NCBI RefSeq assembly: GCF_040802235.1
Contig: NC_133156.1
Span: forward strand, 186,260,351-186,324,350
Reading direction: 5' to 3'
Length of the DNA: 64,000 bases
Origin: Manis javanica
Lineage: Eukaryota > Chordata > Mammalia > Pholidota > Manidae
In this document: positions 1-12,038 of the stretch, in pieces
How positions within the stretch are numbered: position 1 is the stretch's first letter
Layout: each line of letters starts with the position of its first letter
Position numbers and translations under genes: made by a program
Notes under the pieces: model-generated
Databases searched by the model: none
What the model was told of the DNA's origin: nothing
Seen by the model: the letters and a program-made list of their open reading frames with translations, nothing else

Positions 1-242
1 TTTATTTCATTGATCCTTTCTACTGTTTTTTTTTAAGTCTATAATTTATTTCTGCTCTGATCTTTATTATTTCCTTCCTTCTACTAACTTTGGGCTTTGT
101 TCTTAATTCCTTTAGGTGTAGGGTTAGATTGTTTATTTCTTGTTTCTTGAGGTGGGCTTATATAGCTCTAAACTTCCATTTAGAACTGCTTTTGCTGCAT
201 TCCATAGATTTTGGGCTGTTGTGTTTCCATTTTCATTTGTCT

Positions 243-578
243 CTAGGTATTTTCTTTATTGACCCATTGGTTGCTTAGTAACATGTTGTTTAGCCTCCAT
301 GTGTTTATTTTTTTCCCCAGTTTCTTTATTGTAAGTGATTTCTGGTTGTAGTTGGAAAAGATGCTTGCTATAATTTCAGTCTTTTTAAGTTTATTGAGAT
401 TTGTTTTCTGACCTAACATGTGATCTATCCTGGAAAATATCTCATGGGCATTTAAAAAGAATGTGTATTCTGCTGTTTTTGGATGGAATGTTCTGTATGT
501 ATTTACTAATTCTATCTGGTTTAATAAGTCATTTAAGACTGTTTCCTTATCAATTTTCTGTCTGAATTGTCTATGCAT
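243..578 (-). pseudogene. L1 ORF2 endonuclease-domain fragment
   Basis: A 111-codon open stretch within the antisense L1. It covers the C-terminal half of the apurinic-like endonuclease domain that in a live L1 nicks the genomic target at TT/AAAA. It contains the motif FSRIDHMLGQK and the following NTWRLNN segment that leads toward the linker to the reverse transcriptase. It lacks the upstream NVNGLN and GDFN catalytic segments in frame, and the catalytic SDH triplet reads SNY. It is a relic with no start of its own and is not expected to be expressed as protein. Confidence 0.8.
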
Positions 579-2569
579 TGATGTAAATGGGGAGTTAAAG
601 TCCCCTATTATTATTATATTACAATCACTTTCTCTTTATGTCTGTTAATATTTGCTTTGTATATTTAGGTGATCCTATGAGAGCATAGATATTTACAAGT
701 GTTATATCATCTTCTTAGATTGATCTCTTTATCATTGTATAATGCCCTTGTCTCTTTTTGCAATCTTTGTTATAAAGTGATATAAATATTGCTACCCCAG
801 CTTTCTTTTTATTATCATTTGCATGGAATGCAGTTTTCCAGCTCTTCACTTTCAGTCTGTGTGTGTAGATTTGAAGTGAATCTCTTATATGCAGCATATA
901 GATGGGTCTTCTTTTATTTTGTTTATTTTTTTTAAGTCCATTCAGCCACTCTACGTTTTTTGATTGGAATATTTAATCCATTTATACTTAAGGTAATTGT
1001 TGATTAACATTCACTTATTGGCATTTTGTTGATTGTTTTCTAGTTGTTTTGTAGTTCTTTTCTGTCCTTTTCTCCATCTCCTGCTCCCTTTCCATATGAT
1101 TTGGTAACTTACCTTGGTGTTCTGTTTGTATTCCTCTCTATTTTTTGTGTGTCTGTTATAGCTATTTGGTTTGTGGTTAACATAAAGTTCAGTTCACATA
1201 TAACATTTTATATGTATAGCAGTCTATTTTAAGTTGATGGTCACTTAAGTTCAATTATGTTCTTCAAGTGCTACAGTTTTACTCCCTCTCTCACTACATT
1301 TTATGTTTTTGATGTCTTCTTTTATACTTTACTATTCTGTGTATCACTTGACTAATTATTATAGGTTTAGATAATTTCACTGATTTTTTTTAACCAAGTA
1401 CTAACTATATAGGTGGTTGATCCAGTACCTTTGCTGTATGTTTACCTTTACCAATGAGATTTTTTCTTTCATAATTTTGTTATTTTGAGTTATAGCCCTT
1501 TTTTCCACTTAAGATAATCCCTTAACATTTCTTGTAAGGCTGGTTTGGTGTTGATGACCAACTTTAGCTTTTGTTTTTCTGTGAAACTACTTATCTCTTC
1601 TTCAATTCTGAATGATAACTTTGTCAGGTAAAGTATTCTTTGTTATAAATTTTTTCCTTTTAAGTCTTTGAATATATTTTACCACTGTCCTCTGGACTGT
1701 AAAGTTTCTACTGAAAAATCACCTGATAGTTTTATGGAGTTTCCCTTGTACATAACTAGTTCTTTTTCTCTTGCTGTTCTTAAGATTCTCCTTGCCTTTA
1801 ACTGATGCCAGTTTGAATATGAGTGTCATAGTGTGAGTCACTCTGGGTTCATCTTATTTGGAATTCTCTGTGCTTCTAGGAATTGGGTGTGCATCCTTGT
1901 CCAGATTATGGAGGTTTCAGGCCATTATTTTGTCAAATAAATTTTCCGTCCCTTTCTCTCTCTCATCTTCATTTGGGACTCCTATAATGTAAATGTTATT
2001 ATGGTTGCTGTTGGCACAAAAATCCCTTAAACTATCCCAATTTTTAAAAAATCCTTTTTTCTTTTTGTTCTTCCAGTTGGGTGATTTCCACTGCCCTATC
2101 TTCCAGATTGCTGATCTATTATTTTACATTATATCATCTGCTGTTGATTCTTCCAGTGTATTTTTCTTTACAGTTATTGTGTTCTTCAGCTCTATCTTTT
2201 TTTTTTTTTTTACATTTTCTCTCTTTTGTTGAAGTTCTCACTGTGTTCATCCATTCTTCTCATGAGCTCAGTGAATATATTTATGACCATTACTTTGAAC
2301 TGTTTATCAGGTAGATTTCCATTTCACTTAGTTCTTTTCCTGAGATTTTTGTCTTATTCTTTTATTTGGAACATATTCTTCTGTCTCCAAATTTCACCTA
2401 ACACTCTGTTTCTATGTATTAGGCATATCAGCTACATGTCCTGGTCTTGAAGGAGTGACTTTAGGCAGAAAGTTACCTGTGAGGCCCACTGAAGCAAAAC
2501 CCATGGTCACCTGAGCAGGTGCTCCAGGAGAGATCCCTGTGTGAACTGTGTGCACCATCCTGATGTGGC

Positions 2570-2886
2570 TGGGTTGTAACTGGTGCAGACTCACTGATGT
2601 GTGGAGCTGTTTCTAGAAGTGGGTGTCTACAAGGTCCAGCTGCATGTACTGTGGCATGTGGTGAGTGATGCAGGCCCCCAGTCCATCTGGCTGACATATC
2701 AACTGCAACTGTTGTGGGTGTGCTAATGTGCAGGGTTGAAACCCAGCATTATTGACTGTAAGGCCTGAATATAACTGTGGGCACACTGGTGTATGGGGCA
2801 GGCCTCCAGCATGGCTTGCTGCAAGGTCTGGCTATTACTGTTGTGGGTATTCTAGTATGCAGGCTTGGCCCTACAGGCAAGGCAGG
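2570..2886 (-). repeat. Degenerate ~63-bp tandem repeat in L1 5'UTR
   Basis: About five diverged copies of a unit averaging roughly 63 bp sit in the antisense L1 5'UTR. The recurring core resembles aactgttgtgggtgt followed by an atgcaggc-like segment. Core positions are near 2578, 2647, 2707, 2773 and 2836, giving spacings of 69, 60, 66 and 63 bp. Boundaries of the first copy are uncertain. Confidence 0.6.
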
Positions 2887-3812
2887 GATGCTTGGGAATG
2901 GCTCCAGTTTTGGCTGAGGGCATCTTTTGGGAGTAGTGGAGTCTCAAGGCACTCGGGAGGGGATCTGTCATCCACTGAAGGCACCCACCATGTGTGGCAG
3001 AATGGCAAGCCACTTGGGATCTAGCTTCATGCTGTCCAAGTGAACCCACTGGAAGTGCTCTGGCCGCAAGCCACTTCACAGGGGCCCTGGGCTATGTGGG
3101 CTGATTGGGTGGGGTTAGTCCCCAGAGGAATTCTAGGGTGGGGTGAGCAGTGTCAGCATAGTAGATGGATAGTGTCAAAAATAGTGCTTGACAGCATTGG
3201 TCCAGCAAGGTAAAAGGGAAATGACAAAAATAAATGGTACCCACCAGTGTTTCTGTGCCCAGAAAACATTCTAACAGAATCCTGGACATGTGGCACATGC
3301 CCTGAAATTAGTAAACATCTCATTCGTGTGTAACTCTGGCAATTTTCAAACTGCTGCCTCTCTGCTGGGACTTGGAGTGAGTGAGATTGTGTGCACTTCA
3401 AGAGCAGAGTCTCAGTTTCCACAGCCCTACAGCTTGCCTGGACATAAAGCCCCATTGGTTTACAAAGCCAAATGTTGTGGGGGCACATCTTCCCCATTCA
3501 GATCCCCTGGGCTGTGGAGCCCAATGTGGTGCTCAGACTCCTCATTCCTCAGAACAGGCCTCTATGGGTTGTAATATGCCTTCCACTGCTGGGTAGCCAT
3601 GCTAGGTGTGGGGTCCTGACTAGGCCATGTCTCCACCCCTCCTACCCATCTCAGTGGGCCTTTTTCTTTATATCTCTAGTTGGGTGTGATCTGTTGTGCT
3701 AGTCTTCCATTTGTTTTCAGAGACAGTTATTCTATGTGCAGTTGTAGATTTTGGTATGATTGTGTGAAGAGGTAAGCTCAGGATCTTCTTACTTTGCCAT
3801 ATTGATCCTTCT

Positions 3813-6290
3813 CCTCTTTTTAATTTCTTTTAATTAGTCTTAACTTGATATTTGTTAACTTTTGTAAATGTCTTCAAACGAATACTGTATGTTTTCTACT
3901 TTTTTTCTTTTATATTTATTATTTCCTTCCTTCTGTACTCTTTCGGTTTAATTTCATGACTTATGGAAATTGAGATTTAGATAATTAAATTTAGCCTTTA
4001 TTGTCCTTAGTATGTACATTGAAGGATGCAAAATTATCTTCAATTATTGTTTACTTTGAAAGTTATAAAACAGTATGTATTATTATTTATATCATTCAAA
4101 TTAAAAAATATTAAAAAATGTTTCAATGTGACTTGTTTTCAGATCCATGGTTTAGAATTATATGTCTTAATTTCCAAATAAATGAGAATTGCAAGTTGTC
4201 CTTTTAAATGTTGATTCCTTTCTTCATATCATATATGGTGTCAGTCCTCTGAAGTGTATTGATTTTTGCTTTATGTTCCAATTTATGGTCTGTTTTAGTA
4301 AATGTTTCATGTGTCCTTAAAAAGAATGATTTATTCCTCAGTTGTTAAAAGGAGAATTTTAAAATATAGCAATGCTTTTCAAGCTGTCTGTAGTGCAGGA
4401 CTAGATTATTTGCATAGAAGGACCAGACTTTAAAATTTCAAATCTATTACGAACCAATGATTGTGTGAAATACAATAAAAATGAATTTTTAGAAAAATGA
4501 AGTAGAAAAAATAACATAAAATATGAGCTCAGAATTTTTATTATTAGATTTAAAAAAACAAAATTTCTCTCATTAAATGTCTTTAAAGTGTTCTAAACAC
4601 TCTCTCTCAATTTCTGTACTTATCTTGTGTAGAAAATATACTTTGTAGACCTGCACCACTCTGATACACTGATCACTGTTCAAATAGCACTGTCCTACAT
4701 CTCATTTAGTCTAATGTAGTCATTGTATTGTTTATATCTACTATATTCTCATTGATATTTTGTCACAGACTGTCAATTCCTGAAAGAGGTGCTTAAAAAT
4801 CTACTCTGATTATAGGTGTGTCTTTATCTCCTTTCTGTTCTCTTTGTTGTGCATTATGTAAGTTCCAGCTGTTATTAGGTATGTAGATGTTTAGGACTGC
4901 TTATATTCCTTATGAATTGAAATAATGCTATTACTTTAAAATGTAGCCTTCCCATTTTTAATAGATCTATGCAAGTATTCTTTTACTGTCTTTTTATATA
5001 TTTATGTTTAGGCATATATATATATAATGTATTCATTTATATGTATTTTACTTATGTTTTAGAAATGATCTCTCTTAACTAGAACATATAATCCTTCCAT
5101 ATTTAATGTAATTATATTTGTATACATAGCATATATAAATGCATGTATATGTCTCTGTGTATATGTATCTTATGTTGCATTTTATATTTGTCCCATAGCC
5201 AATATTCCTTTTGTCTCCTTTATCACTACTTTTGGATTCATTTTTTTCTTTTCTCCTATTTGTTTTTGAGTTACATACTGTTTTACTATTCTTTTAGTAG
5301 TTATCCCAGAAATTACATTATGCATTATTATATTATACTTATTCTAGTGTAATATTAATTAATGATTTTAACTTTTTCCCAGACCAGGCAAGGAACTTAG
5401 AATAATTTAATTTGACACTTCTGCTAATTTGATTGTGCATTTTAATTAGCTGTCTCTACCTCTCAGTAGCTAGCTATGTATCTATATTTATGTCTATGTA
5501 CTTTAAAAGATTCTGTTTGGTAAAATCAAAATTTACTTAGGTCTGCAAATACATTTACCATTTTATTTTCTCTTCAGTTATTCCCATATTTATTATCTTT
5601 CCTCTAGCATTGTTTCCTTATATTTGAAGAACATCTTCTGGAATTTCCTTTATTGTAGGTCAGCAGTAGTTAACACATTCAATTATTTGTGGGTGTATGT
5701 GTGTGTATTTGATCTTCATTTTTTAAGAATATTACACGTATGTTTAGTTTTTGCCTTAGTACATTGAAGATGCTATTCTGTTGTCATCTGACTTCCTTTG
5801 CTGTTGTTAAATAGTCACTCATCAATATGATGGTGAACCTTTGTAGATATATTTTCTCCCCCTGGTTGAATGTCATATTTCCTTCTCCCTTTGGTGTTTT
5901 GCAATGGTTTTTATTTGTCCTGCTTGTGATTCATTGTGATTCTTGAACCTGTAGATTGATTTTTTTATCCATTTTGGAAAATTCTCAATTTAAATTTTTA
6001 AATAGTCTCCTGTTTCATTCTCTCTTGTCTTACGGGACTCCAATCACAAGAATATTTTATTTTTTCACTGTATTTTCTATACTTCTATCTACCATTCTGT
6101 ATTTTCCATTTATCTGTGTCTTGGCATTTCCTTCTTGATGTTTTCTTTTTGCTGATTTGATTCTATTGTTTATTAAATAGTTCCTAATCTGAATATATTT
6201 TTAGCTTTAAAATTTTAAATCCATTTTCAAATCTGCAATGTCATTAAATAAATGTATATCTTCTCAAATATCTCCTAATCTTTGAATTTG
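3813..6290 (-). mobile_element. Older antisense L1 fragment (ORF2 start, ORF1, 5'UTR)
   Basis: This strongly decayed, AT-rich segment parallels the preceding L1. At 3900-3935 it carries the same antisense ORF2 stretch (atttattatttccttccttct) that the younger L1 shows at 65-85. Antisense endonuclease-like sequence follows at 4120-4330 and 4740-5000, and ORF1/5'UTR-like sequence at 5560-6290. No reading frame survives. The younger L1's 5' end abuts this copy near 3812, suggesting the younger element inserted into it. The interval 4345-4730 does not read as L1 to me and may be a further insertion. Classification as an old L1M-type element is inference. Confidence 0.65.
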
Positions 6291-6970
6291 TGCTGGACAT
6301 TGTAAGAAAACTATATCTAGAAATAATCTGAGGACTAGTAAGATGTTAATATCTTCTGAAAATGATTTTCTACAATTTTTCTAGGTGCTTGAGAGCCCTC
6401 AGGAATCTAGAATCACTTTAATCCAAATTCAAGATTTGACCAACTAGGTAACTGAAAGCAGGGCTATAGTCTGTAGAAGGGCTGATTTATTTACAGTTCA
6501 TCTTTTCTACCGATCAGCACAATGTAGAGGAAAATGTAGCTGATTCCCAGTCATGACGGTGCCATTAATCTGACTTCTGTTTTAATAGGCTAATTATGTT
6601 AAGAATATAGCTCGGCTTCTTAGTGCTGTCTTCAGTACTGGAAAAATCAATAACTTCCAGACTCATCTCTCTAGATTTCCATCCTTTCCATGATCTCAGC
6701 TTGCTAATTTCTTGGTATCTTTGTAAACTTTTGATGTTTTTATGACAATGTTATTTTCTTTTCTCTTTTAGACTTGAAAAATATTTCACAAAGCATTTTT
6801 AGTTATCTTTTACATGAGGGCTGGCATAAATTGCCTAGTCTACCTTTCTCAGCATTAAAGGACCAAGAATGAAAATTTATGCACAAATATTTTGATTAAC
6901 TGTAATAATAACTACTTCTCCTTAGGGCTTGATATGTATATCAAGCCTTGTGCTAAAAAGTACTCACATA
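6291..6970. other. Unassigned AT-rich spacer
   Basis: Between the old L1 and the Tigger1 element. The first part may be the degraded 5' end of the old L1. I see no gene, RNA or clear repeat in the rest. Confidence 0.4.
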
Positions 6971-8690
6971 AAGGCATACCTCATTTTATTGTGCTTCATT
7001 TTATTATGATTCACAGATATTGAACTTTTTACAAATTGAAGGTTTATGGCAATCCTGTAGCAAGCAATTCTATTGGTATCATATTTCTGATAGTGTTTTG
7101 CTCCCTAATATCTCTGTCACATTTTGTAATTCTCACAATCTTTCAAACTTTTATTATGAGTGTATTGGCTCTGGTGATCTGTGATCAGTGATCTTTGATG
7201 TCATGCTTACAGTTGTTTTGGAGTGCCAGTAATCATGCCCATGTAAGATAGTGACCTTCATTGATACATGTTTTATGCATTTTGACTACTCCGCCAACAA
7301 GAAATTCCTCCATCCCTCTTCCTTTCCTCAGGCCTCTCTATTCCCTCTCTATTCCCAATATTGAAATTAGACCAGCTAATAACCCTATGATGGCCTCCAA
7401 GTGTTCAAGTGAAAGGAAGAATCTCATGTCTTTCACTTTAAATCAAAAGCAAGAAATGATTAAGGTTTGTAAGGAAGGCATGTTGAAAGCAGAGACGGGC
7501 CAAAAGCTAGGCCTCTTATGCCAAACAGCGAAGTTGTGAGTAGAAAGGAAAAGTTCTTGAAGGAAATTACAAGAGCTACTCCAGTAAACACAGACAAATG
7601 AGAAGAAAGTGAAACAGCTTTTTGCTGATATGGAGAAAGTTTTAGTGGCCTGGATAGAAGGTTACACTAGCCACAACACTCCTTTAAGCCAAAGCTCAAT
7701 ATTTTGAGCCCAATGTTGGGACTAACTGCTCAGAAAAAAAATATCCTTTCAAGATATTTATGCTCATTGGCCACACACCTGGTCACCCAAGAGCTCTGAT
7801 GAACATGTACAAGATTAATGTGGTTTTCATGCCTGCTAACATAACATAGATTTCATTCTTCAAATATTTCAGCATAGCTTCTGTTACAATATGGATTTCA
7901 AATATCAACAGTAGCAGGAGTTCGGAAGAAGTTGATTCCAACCCTAATAGGTGACTTTGGGGCTTCAGGACTTCAGTGGAGGAAGTAACTGCAGATGTGG
8001 TAAAAATAGCAAGAGAACTAGAATTATAAGTGGAGCCTGAAGATGTCACTTAATTGTTGCAATCTCACAATAAAACTATCAGATGAGCAATTGGTTCTTA
8101 TGGATGAGCAAAAAGACTATTTTCCTGAGATAGCAACTATTCCTGAGGAGGATGCTGTGAAGACTTGAAATGACAACAAAATATTTAGAATATTATATAA
8201 ACTTAGTTGATAAAGCAGTGGGAAGCTTTGAGAGTACTGAGTAAAATTTTAAAAGAAGTTCTACTGTGGGTAAAATGTTACCAAACAACATTACACGATA
8301 TAGAGAAATTGTTCATGAAAGAAGAGGCAACCTTATTGTTGTCTTATTTTAAGTAATTGCCACAGCCCAGCATTCAGCAACCATAACCCTGACTAGCCAT
8401 CAGCCATCAGCACTGGGGCAATATCCCCCACCAAAAAATGTGTGACTCACTGAAAGCTCAGAAGATGGTTAGCATTTTTTGCAATAAAATATTTTAATTA
8501 AGATACGTATGGGGTTTTTTTTGTACATTTTTTTTGGACTTAAGCTATTACACAATTAATAGACTAGAGTGTAAACATGACTTTTATATGTAGTAGGAAA
8601 CCAAAAAATTTCTTTGACTTACTTTATTGTGATAATGACTTTGTTGTGATTTTGTGGAACCAAACCTACAATATACCCAAGATATGCTTA
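6971..8690 (+). mobile_element. Tigger1 DNA transposon, internally deleted
   Basis: Both ends match the Tigger1 (pogo/Tc1-mariner superfamily) terminal inverted repeat: aaggcatacctcattttatt at the left and caagatatgctt at the right, flanked by TA and a decayed CA. Recognisable internal landmarks include the transposase N-terminus near 7388-7540, the segment encoding the second catalytic aspartate near 7745-7800, and the 3' part after 7880. The element is about 1.72 kb, against roughly 2.4 kb for the family consensus. The missing sequence lies mainly near 7700-7730, where the middle of the transposase gene is absent, with a second gap near 7870-7890. It cannot encode transposase. Confidence 0.92.
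7388..8060 (+). pseudogene. Tigger1 transposase remnant
   Basis: The natural start is at the ATG of ATGGCCTCCAAGTGTTC near 7388. The frame stays open for about 50 codons, giving MASKCSSERKNLMSFTLNQK and the beginning of the CENP-B/pogo-type helix-turn-helix DNA-binding domain. It then stops near 7539. Downstream, out-of-frame pieces correspond to the DDE/D catalytic core and C-terminus. A live enzyme would bind the inverted repeats and cut and paste the element at TA sites. Large deletions remove the first catalytic aspartate region, so this copy is dead. Confidence 0.8.
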
Positions 8691-8691
8691 C

Positions 8692-8850
8692 AAATGATTT
8701 TATTTAAACCTCAGTTCAGTGCCCTGTGAGGGATTTTGTCATATTAATTTTGTGATATTAAAACAGAGGCTCATAAAGGGGAAATGCTTTGGCCAAGATC
8801 ACATAGCTTCTTAAAAGGAGAGCCAGTATTAGAGCTCACACATGTCTAGC
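8692..8850 (-). repeat. MIR SINE fragment
   Basis: Antisense MIR-like sequence: a diverged form of the 'aaactgaggctca...aaggtcacatagct' segment is visible at 8763-8810, followed by a decayed tRNA-related part. It directly abuts the Tigger1 right end. Confidence 0.6.
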
Positions 8851-10256
8851 ATAAAAATATGGGCCTTTCCCTACATATTGTGATTCTTACTCTGAAGTAT
8901 AAGTCTGTTTTGATGTTATTTGTCCAAAGTTGTATGTATGTTTCTTTCACTCAATAAACACTTGTGAAGCAGTCAATTTTGATGCAGTATAATGTTAAAT
9001 TAAAATGTAGTGAGCCCTTGTATTAGCTCCATAATTTTATCTGATATTTTAAAACAATATAGTGGGTCTTAAGAGTTGTTAAGTGAATGTATCACATGAT
9101 ATTTTAATACTGTAGTGGCATATAAGTGATTAGCACATAATTATTTGTAAAATCTTGGATTCACAAGACCCCTTCATATTTCTTATTATCATACAACAAT
9201 GATGCATAGAACATTTTATATTTTGGAACACACCAGAAGCTCAAGAATTCAGTTATTAGTTGAAATCAGAATATAAGAATATCAAGGATAATTTGAAGTT
9301 TTGGGAGAGAGGAACATGATTTTCAACTACCTATCTCTAATGAAGGGAGAGTTAAAAGGAATAGACTGAATAATGAGAGTGCTTTGAAAGAGTATGAGTC
9401 TCTTAGTGTAAATGTGTTCTTTTCCAGAAGACCAACTCAACCATTCTCTACTGGCTCTGCAATTCAAAGGTTCTATTGTGGTTTTCCTTCAGTTATTTCT
9501 AACACACAGACTTCTGGTTAGACTGAGGCTAAAGTGTTGGCACTCGGCAGCTTCTTACTCTGGCTCTTTTCACTCTCTCTCTTTTAAAGTCTAAATTTTT
9601 TTCTTTACTTGATTGAAAGGTAAAATCTTGGCCACTTAGCAACAATAAGAACTAAGTCATTATTATCCACCCTTCCTCCTAGCTTAAACATTTGTGAGAA
9701 CATATGAATCCTATTTAAAAATATATCCCTTCTTTTCTCCTACTCTTCTTTCCTTCCTTCCTTCTTTCTTATTTGAAAGCCTATTAGGCAGGCCTGGGAG
9801 AGTTGGGAAGGCAGCATGAGGGCAGTCAGGGCCCACATAAGGAAGGCACTCGAGCAAGGAGGCCCTCAGTAGAACAGAAGTTTGCTACATACAGGGACTT
9901 GCACATAAATTATAATGAGGATACTAGGAGTCAGGGTCCTCACTGAGTTGAGAAATATTAATATGGAAAAGTAAAAACCTAGTAAACCTTGCAGTTTGGG
10001 ATTGGAAATGAAGAGTATAGTATAAACTCTCTATATAATATGTATCATTTCCTAGTGCTGTCCACCAAAGTGACTTGTAGTGAGATCCTATTAGGAATTG
10101 GCCTGCTTATCAGCCTGCTACCATTCTCCAATGGAGGAACTCCTTAGAAAAATGGGTGATTCCAGGACTTAGGTGGGGATAAACAAGATGGACTGAAAAA
10201 ACTTTTTGTATCAGAAAGTAAGGAAGTGCTTTTAAAAAAAATGATAAGGATAGAAG
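8851..10256. other. Unassigned sequence between MIR and full-length L1
   Basis: AT-rich sequence with a short CTTCC-rich tract around 9738-9770. No gene, RNA or repeat that I can name. The last ~20 bases are the likely left target duplication of the adjacent L1. Confidence 0.4.
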
Positions 10257-10892
10257 GGATTAAAGATGGCGGTGTGAGAGGAGAGACAGAGGCTTCCTCC
10301 TAAAACTGGATACAATTAGAAAATTTAATTGGTGTAACTAATCCTGAGAGAGCAACAGGAAATAGGATGGCATCAGACTGCATACATCTGAAGAAAAGAG
10401 CAGACCTCACTGAACAGGGTAACTTACAAGAGCTGTGGCTCCAAGGGACCTGAGCCACTCCCCCACTCCAGCTCACCGGAGGGAGGAAGACAAATTGAGC
10501 AGGGAGGGAGTGGAAGGCTTGGGACTGCTGAATACCTAGCTCCAGAGATCTGCTCTGGTAGCACAAACCTACATTTCATGTTGCTTTCATGAGACTCGCA
10601 TGACTACTGAGTTGGAAAGTTAATACAGGCAGAGTTCCTGGGGAGACTGGGATTCCCGCTGCTTGTGGAAAGCAGGGATCCATATCTGGCTGCTCTAGAA
10701 CAAAAACTTATACCTCTGTGACCGGCCCACTGGCTCAGGCAGTGGAGACAGGCACAGCAGCCAGGAGGTGGGGAACAGCTATTTCCTATGCCCAGGCACC
10801 AGTACCGCTCCCCTGTGACCCCCAACATTGCTTCAGGGGCTCAGCAGCTTCAAAATAGAGCTTCTGGACACTAGAGGGCGCCATATACAAAC
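10257..10892 (+). promoter_or_regulatory. L1 5'UTR / internal promoter region
   Basis: The 5' leader of the plus-strand L1. L1 5'UTRs carry an internal RNA polymerase II promoter; here the start region contains AAGATGGCGG (near 10263), a YY1-type motif that positions initiation in other L1s. The leader is richer in G and C than its surroundings. Whether this old copy still drives transcription cannot be told from sequence. Confidence 0.6.
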
Positions 10893-11747
10893 ATGAAATG
10901 CCAAAGGAACCTTGTCCAGAGTAAAATTGTTAATACAACTCCCAAGAAAGATTTAAATGATATGGACCTTGTGACTCTTCCTGAAAGGGAGTTCAAAATA
11001 AAAATCATCAACATCCTAATGGAGGTACGAAAAGACATCCAAGAACTCAGGAATGAATTCAGGTCAGAGATCCAATCGTTAAAGAACACGATGGAGGGTA
11101 TTAAAAGCAGGTTGGATACGGTGGAGGAGACAATAAATGAAATAGAAACTAGAGAAGAGGAATACAAAGAAGCTGAGGCACAGAGAGAAAAAAGGATCTC
11201 TAAAAATGAAAGAATATTGAGAGAAATGTGTGACCAATCCAAGCGGAACAATATTCGCATTATAGGGATACCAGAAGAAGAAGAAAGAGAAAGGGATAGA
11301 AAGTGTCTTTGAGGAGGTAGTTGCTGAAAACTTCCCCAATCTGGGGAAGGACATAGTCTGTCAGGCCATGGAGATCCACAGATCCCCCAACACAAGGGAC
11401 CCAAGGAAGACAACAGCAGACACATAGTAATTAAAATGGGAAAGATCAAGGATAAGGACAGACTGTTAAAAGCAGCCAGAGGCAGAAATAAAATCACATA
11501 CAAAGGAAAGCCCATCAGACTAACATCAGACTTCTCAGCAGAAACCGTACAAGCCTGTAAGGTTTGGAAGTGGCATGATGTATTAAGTGCCATGAAGCAG
11601 AAGGGCCTGGAACCAAGATTACTTTATCCAGCAAGATTATCATTTAAATTTGAAGGAGGGATTAAATAATTTCCAGATAAGCAAAAGCTGAGAGAGTTTA
11701 CCTACCAAAAACCATCTCTGCAGTCTATTTTGGAGGGACTGCTATAG
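10893..11747 (+). pseudogene. L1 ORF1 (RNA-binding nucleic-acid chaperone), frameshifted
   Basis: ORF1 protein of a live L1 forms coiled-coil trimers that coat L1 RNA. Here the first 139 codons are open: an N-terminal basic segment (MKCQRNLVQSK), a heptad-rich coiled coil at about residues 40-105, then the start of the RRM-like domain (RNNIRIIGIPEEEE). A one-base indel near 11285 shifts the frame; the expected FEEVVAENFPNLGK segment continues in another frame. A second indel near 11418 precedes another open stretch (MGKIKDKDRLLKAARG, C-terminal domain, 11436-11669). A nonsense change at about 11667 cuts before FPDKQKLREF. At least three disabling lesions. Confidence 0.92.
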
Positions 11748-12038
11748 ATGGAAGTGTTCTTATGGTTGGATAGCTGTCACCAGAGGTAGTAAAATCATGG
11801 TAGGGAGAGTGGAGCAGCTGATTGTGAGGCAAATGCAAAATTAAATTGACTATCCCCAAGTCAATTAAGGGATAGACAAAAAGTACAGAATTTGATACCT
11901 AATATATAAAGAATGAAGGAGGAAGAAAAAGGAGGAGAAATAGAAAAGAACCTTTAGATTGTGTTTCTGACAGCATACTAAGTGAGTTAAGTTAGACTCT
12001 TAGATAGTAAGGAAAGTAATCTGGAACCTTTGGTAACC

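Larger units (their letters stand above)
1..3812 (-). mobile_element. L1 retrotransposon, 5' half (5'UTR, ORF1 remnant, start of ORF2), cut by window edge
   Basis: Read on the minus strand this is an L1 running from its 5' end near 3812 to the window edge inside ORF2. The 5'UTR covers about 2350-3812 and is relatively GC-rich. The ORF1 remnant lies roughly at 1480-2330, riddled with stops. ORF2 begins near 1020 and its endonuclease domain fills 1-1000. A 111-residue fragment at 243-578 retains the endonuclease signature FSRIDHMLGQKTNLNKLKK. The usual serine-aspartate-histidine triplet late in the domain has decayed to SNY, so the catalytic histidine is gone. The long 5'UTR and heavy decay point to an L1MA-like, older subfamily than the two full-length copies downstream. 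Family assignment is from memory of consensus features; the extent is good to tens of bases. Confidence 0.88.
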
